Source: Ignelater luminosus
Taxonomy: Eukaryota; Arthropoda; Insecta; Coleoptera; Elateridae
DNA length: 64,000 nucleotides
NCBI GenBank assembly: GCA_011009095.1
Contig: VTPC01005723.1
Location: 313,121-377,120 of the forward strand
Direction: 5' to 3'
Shown: positions 46,431-60,900 of the stretch, piece after piece
Position numbering within the stretch: position 1 is the first letter of the stretch
Layout: every line of letters starts with the position of its first letter
The notes under the pieces: model-generated
Seen by the model: the letters and a program-made list of their open reading frames with translations, nothing else
Database searches by the model: none
What the model was told of the DNA's origin: nothing
Program-made: the position numbers and the translations under genes

Positions 46431-48519
46431 GGAGACAGAATAAATGGGTTTGTTAGGTCAAGGCTGAAATGGACAAATAGTTTAATGAGTAATGGAGTTA
46501 ATCTTGTGTTATTCTAATTTGAATTCTGGAAGGTTTGAGTTTCGCCTTTGGCTTATCCAGTAGACGTGTTCTTTGGTTTGCGTGCTGCAGTCTGTGTGCT
46601 CAAGATGTTTCAAAGATTTCCCTGAGTTGTGTAAATGAAAGTGCAGATGGTGCAATTGGTTTGTTGGATCATTGCATGTAGTCGACTGTATGAATTATTC
46701 TTTGGATCAGAAAGTCATAATTTGAATAGGAATACATACGATGACAACTTCGAGTACGTACTGGAATAAGATCATTTTTGCTTCGATTCACAAATAGTAT
46801 AGTTCCTTCCCACTTACCTTGCATTATGCCGTAATTTGTTGGCTGTATTATATCTTATGACCGTGCTGTGTTACATTAATTCATAGCTTCCGTAGAACTG
46901 CTTTATTTCCAATTTCTCGATGACAACAAGCAGTTTAAAGATAGGAGTGAGAAAGGTCTAACCTTTTAATGTACGGAAGAAACGATTCAGCTTGTTTTAA
47001 ACTTGGGAAAATTCTTGGAAAATAAGTTCAGTTGCATAAAGACTTGCACAGTACTTACTTTCGATTTCTAATAATTTTTATTTGTGGTATTTATTTCACA
47101 TAATGGGATAATATAGTTTTCATGATCTTATGAAATTTAATAATTTACAATATTCTTGCATGTGTAATTTTCGAAAACCAATTAAAGATATACAATAGAG
47201 CAATTCAAAGGGAATGTTTTGGAAAATGATACGTTATGTACAAAAATTACTGAGATTTCTACAAATTTCCTAAAGATTCATTTTTGTCATTACATTTATT
47301 TATTCATCATTACCCTAATGACCTACATTACAATAACAATAATAATAACGACAATTATTTTCATGGTTTTTTGTATAAAAAAAAAGAATGTCGAATAAAT
47401 AGGACAAGTTAGCTAAAAGCGTGCAACTTCCTATTTCTAAATTGTTATGATATTATTTAAGCTTCCTATATTAAAAAAAGGAAATTTTGTAACGTCAACA
47501 GGGAAATTTAAAATTTCGACTCAAATCCGTCAGAATTTTGTTTTATAACTATCGTTCTTTGATCCATACGCTCTTTAATTTTATTCAAATACAAGATTTA
47601 TGTAAAAAGAAATTTAATACCTACGTGGTAGATACACAGTTACTTTTTAATATGGGTGTAACGTATCGTGTATCAAAATGATTTACAAATCAAATTGCCT
47701 ATTGTTAGATTAAGATCTTTCACTTAGATAAATTGGTTTGTGAGAAAAACAATATTAGAAGTTTTATAACAAAAGTGATAAGTGATAACACAAACTATTT
47801 TATATTTCTTGTTCTATAAAACAATATTGATCGCACGATTTCAACTCTATGCAAACTTAAGTTGGAATCCTTTTGTCCTCTTCACAGTTCGCGAACGACC
47901 GTTTGAATTTATTAATCTGCTGAACGAATTCCGCCAGCGATAAATCTTGACCTGTCTCCGGTTGTTGAACTCAAGACACATCAGTTGTTCAATTAATTGA
48001 ATTTTTTAAAAAAGTTGTATTTATAACTACTGTACTTACAAATATAAATCTAAACAAGATTAGTAAGATCAAAAGAATCTATAATTAATTTCTGTTATCG
48101 GAGGTGTTTTCCTTTTTCTTCTGAAGTATTAATTTTTATTGGACCATTTGGACCATTTTACATTTTTTTATTTTATTTTATTTATACTCTTTTTATTATT
48201 AATGATGTCATGTTCACGAAAAGAAAATTAATATCTTCTTAATAGAAAAAAAAACGAGAGGTAAGAAATGCAAATTTATTTCCCGTTATCTATCATTCAT
48301 TATGTCTTCGAAAACCAAATATGGCCTATAAAAAATAATTTATAAGCTGTAAAATAATCGGCAACATCGCCACCTACCTTTTAAAAACAACCTACTCACC
48401 TGCCTATATTTGCGGTTAGATTTTATGCAAGAACTTCCATGCAAGAGAGATGAGTAACCTTCGCGAAATAATTATCACCAAACGCGTCATCCTCATAGTT
48501 TAGTGTGTTGTGTTTTCAG
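46431..48519. other. AT-rich DNA upstream of the first supported coding exon
   Basis: No exon is recognised. The last 25 bases form the acceptor of the 48520 exon (a GT/T-rich tract ending TTTTCAG). Confidence 0.4.
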
Positions 48520-48723
48520 GTAGTGGACTCCCGTGCTCGGTCGGACGCAGACGGTGCTGTTCAACAACGGGCCAGACGACAACTCGAAGTTTTTCAAAGC
48601 ACCGTACCTGGAGGTCATCTTCAAGTCATTAAAACACACACCATCTCTAGCAGCAGATGGACCAGCAAGTCTTCGGTGGGCGAACAACATAAAGATATTG
48701 CACAACACTTTGGAGATTTAGAG
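48520..48723 (+). CDS. Coding exon 1 of those supported (phase 0 to 0)
   Basis: A TTTTCAG acceptor and a GAG|GTAAGA donor bound exactly 68 codons. The frame reads [15 protein letters not shown] and later [20 protein letters not shown]. It joins the next exon (LSVNPLD...) in phase 0. It has no ATG, so translation must begin in an upstream exon that also ends in phase 0. The +1 frame is also open over most of the exon and looks protein-like, but it is stopped at both edges and cannot splice onward. Confidence 0.72.
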
Positions 48724-51700
48724 GTAAGACATAATAAATAAAAGAGTTCCATTTTGATTTTAATTTCAAACAAAAGTCTGATTTATCAAAAACCATCTAA
48801 ACATGGATATGGTTTTAGTCTTGATTTGTTTAAAAATTATTTACACGTTCAGATTTTACGTGCGAAATACCTTGTGTATACATTGTTATTACATAAAATA
48901 ATAATAATAAAATTTAACCTATTATTCAAAATTACTGCAACTAATTCAGGGTCATTTTATCCTGTGCATTATCTATTTATATTTAAAGCAGCCGAGTTCA
49001 ACTACTGAATATGAATTGGCTTTACATTAAATAAGAAACATCTACATAGAATCCTTGAACATTTAAAAAACAAATAAAATTCAGAACGTGTGAACATTAT
49101 TCTACGAAGCATAACCTCAAATATTGATGAAAAACTATGAAATAATCAATATAGTGAAAATCACAATGAAAAGGTTTATCATACATTAATAAGGTTTCAA
49201 GCTTTCTTTTATGTTGAAGTCATTTAGTGTAATTGGCACCGTGGGAGGATAAAATAAGTTCCTAGTACTGCATGTTTGATGCTAAACAGCTTCATTAAAT
49301 ATTAATTATATTGCGGCATATTAAAAAAAACTTATAAATAATTTACAGATGGACAGCAAAACAGTAGACTGCAATTTTGTAATTATTGGATATAAGTAAG
49401 TTACCAAATCGTCATCATTATCATCATTTTGGTTTTCTACAGAAGTGAAACAGTGACTGTTTCAGACTATGATGGTGTCTTCAAGAAAAGTGGTGGAAAT
49501 AGAGGAAGTGTTAAAGAAAAGCGCCCAAGCCAATCCCGATCTCATTGCGCTTTCCTGGAACTGCAACTGGATCTACACCAAGCAAGCCTACGCACGTCAT
49601 GTGTGCACCACACCACAACTTATCACTTCATAATCTTACGAATGGAGAAACCGCAATCTAAGCATTCTTTAGAATATTCTCGTTTTTGTAGGAAGTGAAC
49701 CATAGTGCCAGCGTTACTTATTTATCCTGGGAAGGTACTTCTAATATAAGAAAACATATGAAGATGTTAGAAAAGTTGAACGGTAGCGACAGTCCAAAAA
49801 ATGAGTTCGATTGCGCCTGCCATCTTAAAACGAAATTAAATTTTGCTGTAGGTAGTGTCATTCTTGTGAGTCCTATTGCGTTCGAGTGAAATATGACAGG
49901 AGAAGATCTTTTCAAGGGCAAACTTACTTTGGATTGTAACAACAAAATAGTGTGGAAGTGCCAAATATTTATCATGCCCTTATTCCTACGAAGGCTTTTA
50001 TACTATCGGTTTTATGTGTCTTCTTTAGATGTGATATTGAAATATTTATTTGCCAAAAGTAAAGTGTCTTATTGGAAACGCAGCTTAAGAAACACTCTTA
50101 GAATTAAAAACTTTGAGACCGCATTGTAGCATTGACCTGTGGAATTTGTCAAGACTCTAAGAACTTGATCAACATTCTACAAAAAGCATTATCAAGCCAA
50201 ATAACCGTAATTTATCTTTTGAGTGTAGACGTACAGAGGATTATCATGACTGTGCAAGCTTAGCAAAAGTTCTGAAAGATCTTACATATTAATTAATATC
50301 ATCGAAATGACAGTCTAATGTAATTACCAAGAGAATATGCAGAGTTAAACTATGTGTATATTTTCTTATCCAGTGTGTTTCAATGCATTATATGCCAAAC
50401 TGCATTTGCTAGAAAGTCAATGGGCAGATTCACAAATTCCACAAATTAAATTTGATAGCATTTATATGTGTGGTACTATTAAAGAATAATGCCCGAAAAG
50501 GCAAAAATATCCCAAAAAAATATAAAGTGATAAAGAGCACAGAGGTATTTAGAATGATTGCAGAAAAACATAAAATAGAAAGAACGAGTTCTATCAGAAA
50601 ATTGTTTGAGCAGCTCGATATGAAAATTAGAAAATATTGATTTGCAAAATTTTGGATAACAATAATGACGAATTTAATTAAATTATGAATCGTTTCCAGA
50701 CTATTGGTGGACATGTACCAAAAAAAAAAGAAATAAAAATAAATTTACAGTTTGCTTGCACTTTACTTAAAACGTTTTGTTACGGTACCTAAATCGTTTT
50801 TACTTCTGCAGGAAGAAAGATGTTCTTCAAATTCGAGGATTGCAACCTGAATTGCAAGATAAACATCCAACATGCTTTACTATTTGAGTAACTTACTTCT
50901 TGGTTCTGGATATTGTTCAAGAGCCAAACAAAAATCTTTTCTAAACTTGCTATTTGTGCGGATTTTTGCAGAATACCTTAATAAGAAAAATATTTAAGGG
51001 CAGTCTTCCACCTCTTAAACTTATCTAGAAATGCGAAAATAAAGTCAATATAAAGTTTTATATTCGACTGTAAGGCTGTGTGCAATAATCCATATTGCAC
51101 ACAGGGTCTCACGCTTTTCTTTATGCCTGAAGCATCTTCTTGACAAAAAACCAAATAGGTCGTATGTCATTTGAGTACCATTGATAACAAAACAAGTTCC
51201 GTATCAATACAATGTTTTGTTTCGGAAATATAAATTGAACGGCATCTTTTCAGATTTGCCATGTTAGCGATGATGAAACATAAATGATAGAAAGAAACCA
51301 ATAGAAATGACAATGTTCCAATTGGATCAGAAATTTAAATTCTCTCTTTTTTGCCAGGAAAAAGTGTCTAGTTTTCTTCTCAAACACTACCCTCCCTCAT
51401 ATCTTTCCATTACTGGGCAAAGAAATATACCATAAAAAAATAATTCTACTGGTTCCACAGACAGATGTCCAAATACAGCAAAGCCACTTAGCTCTATTTC
51501 GGGGTCTTTCGGATTTGCAATGGTGAATTCTGAACCTTACGGATAACAATTCAATGAAATAGAATTCAGTCACGTCGATGTAAATGGTTGCTCCTAGAGA
51601 CCGCGTACCTTTGGACTCAATCGATTATTTATCTTTGTCGCTAGGAGACGCTTCAGTCGCTCACAATAATTATGAAGAATGTAGACTGGATAGAGTACTA

Positions 51701-54700
51701 ACAGCATGATTAATACATTTTTAAAGCTATTAAGAGGTGACTCAATCTTCCTAAGGCCGCGGCGTATAATGTATAGCTTGAGAAAGAAGATCTATATGTT
51801 GCAAAAGAACTACTTATCGACTTCCCTAAAACCCATCTAGGAAGACGCCATCATCCAATATGCGATTGAAGTTTGGGAAGACCGTCTACTCACAACCCGC
51901 ACTACCGCCCTCTGTCAAAACTTAGCAACTCTTACTTAACTAGTTTAACAGAGAAAGCAATTTTTTAATTTCGAATGCTATTAATTCCTATAAGTTACTG
52001 GAAATTGTCTTGCTAACACCAAACATACACTTTTTAACGTAGTAGCAGATAAACGTGTAAAACCTGGTAACTCAAGTTATTGGGTTTTAATTTTAGGCGG
52101 CAGTGCATACTGCAACTATTGCACTCGGTGTCGTCTATAAACTGACACTGCGGGAGTTCTTTGTGAGTTTATCTGGTGTTTTACAAAATTCTTCGAATTA
52201 GAAAATTGAATCGTGAGCCTTACACTTACTGCACTGATGAAGAAATGAAAAAAGAAGAAGAAGAATCACACATTACCTTACTGCCAAAGTTGTCAATATA
52301 TGTCAGCAGAGATGGGATAACTCCAAAATTTCAAGATAAGCCAAGCCTGGATTGGGCATGGTTCTTTAGAAAACTTATTAGGTGACTACAAACTGCAAAT
52401 GCAAAATCTCTGCGTAACTCCTTTAATTATACTTTAAAACAGTGCTATGCACCAACAGGTACGGTATTTTGATTGAAGATTTAGTTAAAATTTCGAAAAG
52501 CCAAGAAATCCCCTTTTAATGTTGCTATGTTCGCATGTTTACCTTTGCTAGTTTAGGTACTATAGCTTCTAACTAACGTGTTTCTATTCGAACGTTTTAT
52601 CAGATAGTCATGTCAGCTTTTATTAGACATTTGATTGGTAGCAACTATAGATTACTATGGACATAACAGGAAGATAAATCACAAGTTAGTTAGCAATTCT
52701 CATAATACATATATAAATTAAATGAAAGAAAATTGGTTGACCAGAACGTCTACTTTCAATTTATTTAAATTAGTGCACAATCTTTCTCTTACTCATTCGC
52801 TCAATCCTCTATCAAAAAAATTTGTTCGTTCCTGGTCTCAAGTATTGTCTACTTTTGTATACAATCTTTATATCGGCATATGAAAACTAAGACATTTCCA
52901 AAACTGTTGGGTAACTAGATGAGGCTTGCAAGAAATATGAAAAACTTCTTCTGCAGTACTTTAAGGGTAACGAAGTATTTTAAAATATTCCCCCTAAAAA
53001 TCCTGACTGTTTACTTGAAAAAAGGCTTCACCTTTCTTAAAATCAGTAATTGTAAAAGAGTAAAATCTTGATATTAAATCTTCAGATCAACAAATGCTTT
53101 GAGAGCTGTACCTCACAGAACTATCATTTATAATACATTTGGCGTTCTTTCCTTCGGTCATTTGAAGTTGGGCTTTTACTTTCTGCTTGCTGACTAATAA
53201 GACGTTTCCGCTTGTTTAGGGAAACTACCTGGCTACCGCCAGTGCTGTAAAACAATGCAGTTCTGCCTACTCTTCAAAGTCATATCTCCTGCCATCAATA
53301 GCCTTCTGGAAAGTAATAGATGAAGAATCTAGAGGATCGTTAAGAAAGTTCCAAAACATAAATGAAATCCTCCCACTGTCACTATACCTTACTATGATTT
53401 TTTGTACCAAGGCGTTTGTTAACCACAGAAGCATACAAGAAGTGAAGGACAACTTAATGATGTCTCATAGTTTGGGAGTTCTTTCCATATCTCCAAGTCG
53501 ACCTTTTCTCTGTATCAAGATTTTCCCAAAAATTCCGGCCAAAAAAATTATGAATTCGTGAATAGATGATAAGCTTTCTGTTCCGTGTTTTTCGTATTTA
53601 CAGATTTTCCTAATCACAACGGGGTCATATGAACCGGCTTTATCATTATTCATTCGGAACGTAGTTGTGGTAGAAACTTGTGTTGCCAATGCTATTGACT
53701 TTTCTCCAGCTTAGGCGATTTGGTATATTATCTGATAATTTGATGAATATTACGAATGTCTCGTTAAAAACGTGATTTTTTTTCAAATTGTGCTTAATTT
53801 TTCCATTATACTTTTATCTTTTTCAAAATTGGTAAGTATGAGTTAGACATCAAACTCTGAATTTGATTCACGTCTCTAATAGGTAGTTTGTTATTTAACA
53901 CGTAACGATGCAACGCAATGATTGACAGTCAATAGTTAACAGCTGTCAGAGGAGCAAAGGTAACGCTTCTTGTGTAACCATTGAACAGTTTTGGTTTAAA
54001 AGAAAAATCTTCGGTTCTGAAGCATAATGAGCTTGGCAACCCTGTTCCATGTCAGTATGGTATTTTATTCTCAGAATAAAAGACTTCGATTGTCAAAACA
54101 GTTGAATGTAACAGGTGCATCGTAGGAAAGTTTCCTTTTAAATTTCTATTCTTTGCACTCATACCGGTGAAGCCGGTGATGAATTTTCCTGAAAAAGTTC
54201 AATTATTTATTAGAATAGCAATAGTTCACTCATAATCTAAATAGTTTAGAAATAATTTAATTTTATAGAAATTGCATAAAATAAAATTTAAATTTTGTTA
54301 AATACAGAAATGTCACGCAGAGATATAACAATAGGATTTAATAAAAAAACAAGAATACTCGACGAAGAAAAAGAATATTCACTGGAGAAAAGCAATATTC
54401 ACTTTTTAAAATTTTTGTTTGGTTTCTAGTTGATTCTCGTCTGTTCAAGTTGGTTTAATATGACATTATTGTGTAGCTATTCAAGAATCTTGTTGATACA
54501 GTGTACCTTGAAGTTGAAAACAGCAATTATTAAATTGCTTTTATTGATAAAATAAAATTAGAATTAAGAGAATTGATGGATTTTATTATATTTTAGATAC
54601 CGGTCTGAAGTTATCTTCATTCTGCAAACGGTCACGTTAACAAATTTCTTATATTCTCAACTAAGTTAAAAAGTAACCTAAAAAGTCTAAAATATGAGTA

Positions 54701-57700
54701 ATTTTATTTCCTTGAGATTCTTAGAACTTAATTAAATAAATAAATAGTTTATTAAATCTACAATTATTGTAGATTTGACGAATTGTTTCGCGTCATGAGT
54801 AATTCTAATTTTTGTTTAGAATTTTAAATGCTTTCCTATTGTTTCTAATTAGTTTAGACTCACTTACTCTAGACATTAATATGTTTGTTTGTCTGTCTCT
54901 GAACTAATAATAACTCGATTTAGACAAGTCTGACATCCACGTTCTCATTCCAAAAAAGTACTTCACACATGTAATTTCCAATTTGCATTACAATGAAATC
55001 GTTTAATAACTTCTAATTACACGCGTACACACGAAGAAAGAAAAACTTTTTTAATTACATCTGTACAAAAACATCGTAGAAAATACACAGTTTGAAAATG
55101 ATTAATGATTTTGTAGAATTCGCATTCTATTTTGGGTTTTATATCTATTTTATTATAATAAATCTTAAATAGTTCTTAGAAGATTAGAACAAGTTTATTC
55201 ATCATCATAATTATTTATTTGTTTTAAAAACAGATTTAGTTAACAAAGAAATGGATGTTATTAATAAACAAGTACACTGGTGTTATTTTTAGGCAACGTT
55301 TAAACCTGTTTTAATTAAATTTATGTTTATCGTTTTAGAATACCCCACAAGTACTTAAACGCTTTACATGATATGCATGTGTAACTCCATTCCTATGCAT
55401 AATGTATACACAAGTAGATCGCTTAGCCTTGAATTTGTTACGAAGATTTATATACGAAACGAATAAAAGTAAAAATAATTTTATTTTCTTTTTTAAAATC
55501 ATTTAAGATTTTATAAAAGGCGATTACATAATAAATAATTTTTACGTTGCAGCTCTCGGTAAACCCACTAGATATAAGTTCACAAAAATCGAAGGCGACC
55601 GTAGGAAGGAGCGTTGGCAGACGTCCACCTTCACGACCACGAGTTCGTGACGAGACATCCTCAATTAGCCGTCAAACCATCCCTTTGACCAGCATCCATT
55701 CAACTGCTGCCGTAAATTTACACCGCGTTTCCAGACTGTGCCATCAAATACATGAAAATGCCGTAAAACAGACATTCGGAAAATACAAGCCGCCGATACA
55801 TGAAAGAGAAAGCGGAGATGGAGTCGAAATAGTCGAAGTCGAAAGCGTAAATTCATCAGATAACGAAAGACCGTTAAACGGACACGCCAATTTAACCCGA
55901 ACGAAAAGTACGAGTAGCGAAGATTTACATTTATTAACCCCCGAGAAAGATAAACCTAATAAAAGTATAGAAGATCTAGAAGACCTTGAACAATTACAAA
56001 ACTGGAGAAGAACCTCGAAAATACGACGTTCTTTACAATTTCCTAAACAAAATAAAGCGTCGGCGTCTACAACAAAGCCACTCGACCTACCTGAAAACAC
56101 GGGAAGTGTACGCAAGATCCGTGAAGATCTAGAAACAGGAAGAAGACTTAGTACTGCTTTAAGAGGAAACAACGTCGATCTCGAAGCGCTAGATCAGATT
56201 TTACAGTCGATTTCTGATAAAACTCAAATTAATGGCGATAATAAACATGAGGAACCAGAAAAGGATAATTCTATCAATATTAAAAAACAGAAAAGAAATT
56301 CTTTTGTAACAGTTGAATCTTTACAAGAGGTGCGAGGAAGATTAAGGCGCACAAGTTCTCCTACTGAAGACATATATAAAATCAAAAGTGATAAAAACGA
56401 TTTTATACAAAGAAATAATAAAAAGGAGGAGGAAGCTGATGATGGTATAGTGACTGAAGAAAATAATATTTCGAAACAATTTGAGGAAATGCCTGTTAGC
56501 GATAATTTAACAACGCAATCGCGTGTGCGTTCTTATGTGTACGGAATGGAAGCTATGATAAATAAAAAGCCCATGTTGGGTACTGGTAGTTTAGAATCGA
56601 GAACTTCTAAACAATTAAATGGTGCTACAAATATACGCAACGAGGACTGGTATAATAGAAGGAAATCTTATGGTTTTGAACAAGTACATAGCCACCAAGA
56701 ACCAATAAATTCTATATCAAGAAATAAAGGTTTAATGGAATCTTCTACCGATAGTGGAATTTGTAGGTCGAGTGAAATAATGTTAACACCTTCGTCGTCT
56801 AATAATAACAAAAGTAGTGTGCAATTAAACAAATCTAGTGATTATAATTCTGAAATAGATAGTGAAAAAGAAGATAAATATAGTTTTAATAAAAACAGTA
56901 ATCAGAATGGTAATGTTGTTCTTAATGTTGGAAGTGTTAGACGTTATACATCAATGTTTGAACAAAAGAAAGAAAACAGTCCCATACCTAGTAGGAGAAT
57001 GCAGGATTTTAATATCCCTTGGAATAGTCGAACACCTCTAGACGAAGATCAAGATGCAATAGCTATGGCGAAAAAAGATTTCGAAGGAACCACCATAACC
57101 ATTCCAATAGTAACATCAGATAATTTTAGCTCTTGGTCTAACAATTCTAATCAAAATGGTGAAATTAAAAGGCATTCAATAGCAGTTGATGAATCTAAAT
57201 ACGTTACACGCAACACTAACGATAATAAATTTCGTCGAACTAGTTTAGCAATTAATGACAATTTTATGCAAGATGGATTAGAGGATGATTTGATATCACA
57301 GGGTAAAAAACAGAAAAAAGTAGAATTCTGTAAAACCGAAGTGCATTTTGCAGCAGACTCGGGGCGTGTTAATATAGTAGCAACAGATGAAAAACCTCCA
57401 CCGACAAATAATTTTAGAAGACGTCGTAGAAATTCGGCTGCACTTTACAACCAACTTCTTAACGACATGAACAAAAATGGTCTGCCAGTGTTACATTTTG
57501 GTGATAGTTCCTATGAAAAGAATCTGTTTGGTGTTACAGACCAAGAAGATGAAACTTCTCAAAATTTCAATGATAGTCGAACTGATTATTTTTATGATAA
57601 TAATAATAAACAAAATGAAAGTGATCTAGTTACTGCCACAAGTACAGTTACAGTAAGCACAAACCAATCTTACACTTATCAACAAGAAACTGAGGAAGAA

Positions 57701-57872
57701 CAAAAAGAAAATCAAGAAAATGAAGCACCAAAAGGAATATTAAAGAATAAGCCAGTTAAGCCAAAACCTTATCTTCTAGGTGATGATAACTTTTTTAAAC
57801 AACAAAATTCAGACAATGAGGAAAATGGAATTTGGGGTGTTAAGTTAAAACCAGTTCACAATAGTAGTAGTA

Positions 57873-57915
<43 letters not shown>

Positions 57916-60900
57916 TAACAATAATAGTATTAACAATAATAACATCATCAAAAGTGAAACCCCTATGTGGAGATCTACAGTTACCCTTAAAAATACTTTG
58001 TATGACAGGCAACAAGAAAAAGATATTCTTACAGAAAATCCAACACAACCAGAATTCCAGAAACTACTTAGAACCCTACGACCAACTAAAAAGCAGGAAT
58101 ATGATGAAGATCAAAGAATGAATGAAAGTTATGATGGAATTAGAATTATCCCACCACAAGTAGATCCTAGAAGGTCTTCATGGTCAGTTGCTGATATGGT
58201 GAAACAGGTTGAAGATGTTCAGAGAACTGAAACAAAAGGATATTCTACTAGAGTTAATATTGGTGGGGGTGAAGCAACCGTTATTCAAGATGATAGTCAC
58301 CTAGAAGATAAAGGAAGGCATCCAACTTGGCCTAGACATGATGATTCTTTAAGAGGTATGTTTTTTTCTATAAATATAAAGTAGATATGCATGTGTAGTT
58401 TCGCAAAGTAGTGATGTAGTAGCTATTTCTTCATTTTTTTCGGATTTAGACAAATTTTTGTTCTGTTTTTCAAAATTACAAATCAAAGAAAAAATATAAT
58501 CCTATTGGGAAACATCCAATGGTCTTATCTAGTAAAGTACCTTTTTCTACTCGTGCATGTGGACTGCAATACTATTAACGACAGTAGTATTTCTTTATGT
58601 ATACTTAGATTAACACAGCTTTATTGTTGTCTATCGTACTTTCTTTATTCTTGGATATCAAGATGTTCTATATACACCTTACAGATGGAAAGAAACAGAT
58701 ATTAAATAAAGGTCTAGTGGTTCGAATTGGTCGAGACGAAACAAAATCGCATATGGTTTGCTCAAAAACCACAACAGATAATAATTCAGCCAGTACAACA
58801 ACAACAACGAAAATAACAATTGATCTTTCGCCTTCACCTACTAACAATAAATCACACAAGGAGCCTACATTTCAATCGGTTAGATTACCAAGAGCTAGTT
58901 TACATAATTTTAAGTCTACTTCTCTAATTATGAACACGTTCAAATGTGAAAGTCAAACAGCGAATTCTAATTCTGAAACAAACAAATTTGTTAAATCAAA
59001 TATTCCTCAGCAACTGGAAGCTTTACGAAAACTATATGAAGACTGGCAAAGCGATAGTGAGGCTGATAAGGAAGTTCAATCCTTAATGAACAAGACTGAT
59101 GAAGAATCTGCTAAAGAATTCGATGACGATAATAGCAGCGTAGTGTCGGGCAGTTGGAGCAAAATGAGAGCTTTTAGAAATATGCAGCAACAACGAAACA
59201 AAATTATCAGAGAAACATTGCACGAGCCTGAAATAAACCTGCACTCTCGTGCGCGCGTAGAAAAAGGTATTTTTAATTTTTTTGATTGCCGAATCAGCTT
59301 AACATTGTCTAAACGAGGTTATAGTAATTACAAATTTGATGACCAGAATAGATTTTAGAAAACCAAAATCAAAATTAAAGATGAAATCAATCCAAACAGA
59401 TGCTGCCATGTTGCCAATTTTAAATTGAACATGCAATATCCGTATTTTCCTTTCCTTGCAAAGTATATCTTTGGCGGAAAAGCTACATTGCAGCATCCCT
59501 TTCGATCTTGCTTCTCTAAAAACTGATATTATTTTCTTATTTTAGATTTCGCTAATTTACGTATAAACCAAAATTCGCAACAAGTCGATCTTGACGAAGC
59601 TCCTACTTCAAATAAAAGCTTTTTGAGTGAAAGCAGCACAAGAATGTGGGAAAAACAACAAAAGCAATCTCTTAGCAGTAGAACGCCCCATTCTCCAGTT
59701 ATTCTACGCAAAGCTTATGACGAATCAACACCCAAACATAAACAAGACTTGAAAACAGCGTACGATGGTGAAAAACTATCAAGTCCTTTCCTTGTTGGGC
59801 AGAATGTATGCAAAAATGAATATGAGTCGGTTAAAGCCAAAAGGACAACAGAATTGTCAAGCTCGTTACGACGTAGGAAAGAAAAAGTTGTTCAAAATCC
59901 AAGTCCTCCCAGAACAAAAGAACATCATTCGCCAACGCCTACAAAAGAAGTATTTAGAAATAATAGTCCTATCAGGCAAAAAGAAAAACGATCTCCATCT
60001 CCTGTAAAACGAGTTTCTCCGAAATATAGTCCTACCAAACGTTCTCCTTCTCCAACACAACGATACAGTCCATCCAGGCAGAAATCAACTAATGAAGATA
60101 CCTTGTCCCATAAAAATTCAATGTCAGGAAGACAAAAATCTCCAAACAGATCGGTTTTAAGAAATCCTAGAAAATCAGAAATGGCTTACTTTGGCGTCAA
60201 AGCATCACCATCACCTAAGCCAACACGAAAATCTCTAGAAAATAGCAGCGATAAAAAGCCTTGGAATAATAAACCAGATCTTTTACAACATTATGATACA
60301 AAAGAAACTGTAAAATATAGGAAAGAAACAAAAGTTGAAACAACCAAACGAGAAAAATCATCTTCAAGGGAACGTGCCGAATCTCCAATTTATGAAAATA
60401 TAGATGAAGTAAAAAAATATAAACCTAAAACTTCTAGGAAGGAATTTGACAGTACTATTTTAGATGAACTTACTAAAGCTGCAGATCAAATATTGCAGGC
60501 AGTTAATGGCTACGCCGAAGAGTCTCATAAACAGAGTGATGATGATAAAAACAGAAGAGTTTATAGAAAAGAAAAGTTGGATACAATTTCAGAAACAAAA
60601 TCTTGGAAACAAGGATCTAGTTCTAGGCACAGAAGTTGTAGTAAAACCGAACCTGTAAAACCTAAATTAAAACATACATCTTCCACATCCTCAGTTGAAA
60701 GCGTAGCAGAGCATAGAAAATCAATAACACCTGTTAGAAGAACAGCAACCGATAGTGAAAGACATAAAAAGAAAAGTAATGGAGAATCATCATCTTCTTC
60801 AAGAGCTGCCACTAAAGCTAGAAGACTGCAGAGAGCAAGTAGTAGGGAAGCTTTGTTACAATCACATGGAAGTTCCTCTGAAGATCTCCCTGTTAGTATA

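Larger units (their letters stand above)
3028..48519 (+). other. Proposed giant first intron (inferred)
   Basis: If the 2938 exon belongs to the large gene, this whole 45.5-kb interval is intron. It holds no convincing coding exon, only repeats, transposon relics and AT-rich DNA. A ratchet-type splice site at 6147/6148 lies about 3.1 kb from its start. An exon bearing the start codon must interrupt it somewhere, because the 48520 exon contains no ATG in frame. Two candidates with a phase-0 end are listed separately. Confidence 0.35.
48724..55552 (+). other. 6.8-kb intron
   Basis: It starts GTAAGA and ends TTGCAG. It contains possible extra exons (49349-49395 and 49443 onward), a perfect hairpin at 51076-51104, decayed coding-like DNA at 53210-53700 and otherwise AT-rich sequence. 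The patches at 51590-51920 and 52080-52380 are slightly GC-richer and may be old transposon DNA, unidentified. Confidence 0.7.

Noticed and set aside
51076-51104. miRNA gene of the miR-92 family
   Set aside because: The stem is only 12 bp with no extension, and similarity is limited to the seed heptamer.
55744-56172. 142-codon minus-strand open frame
   Set aside because: It lies wholly within the main coding exon and is a shadow of the + strand codons; no splice sites or start context.
57845-58048. Minus-strand frame with a long Ile run
   Set aside because: Reverse complement of the AAT microsatellite that encodes Asn on the + strand.
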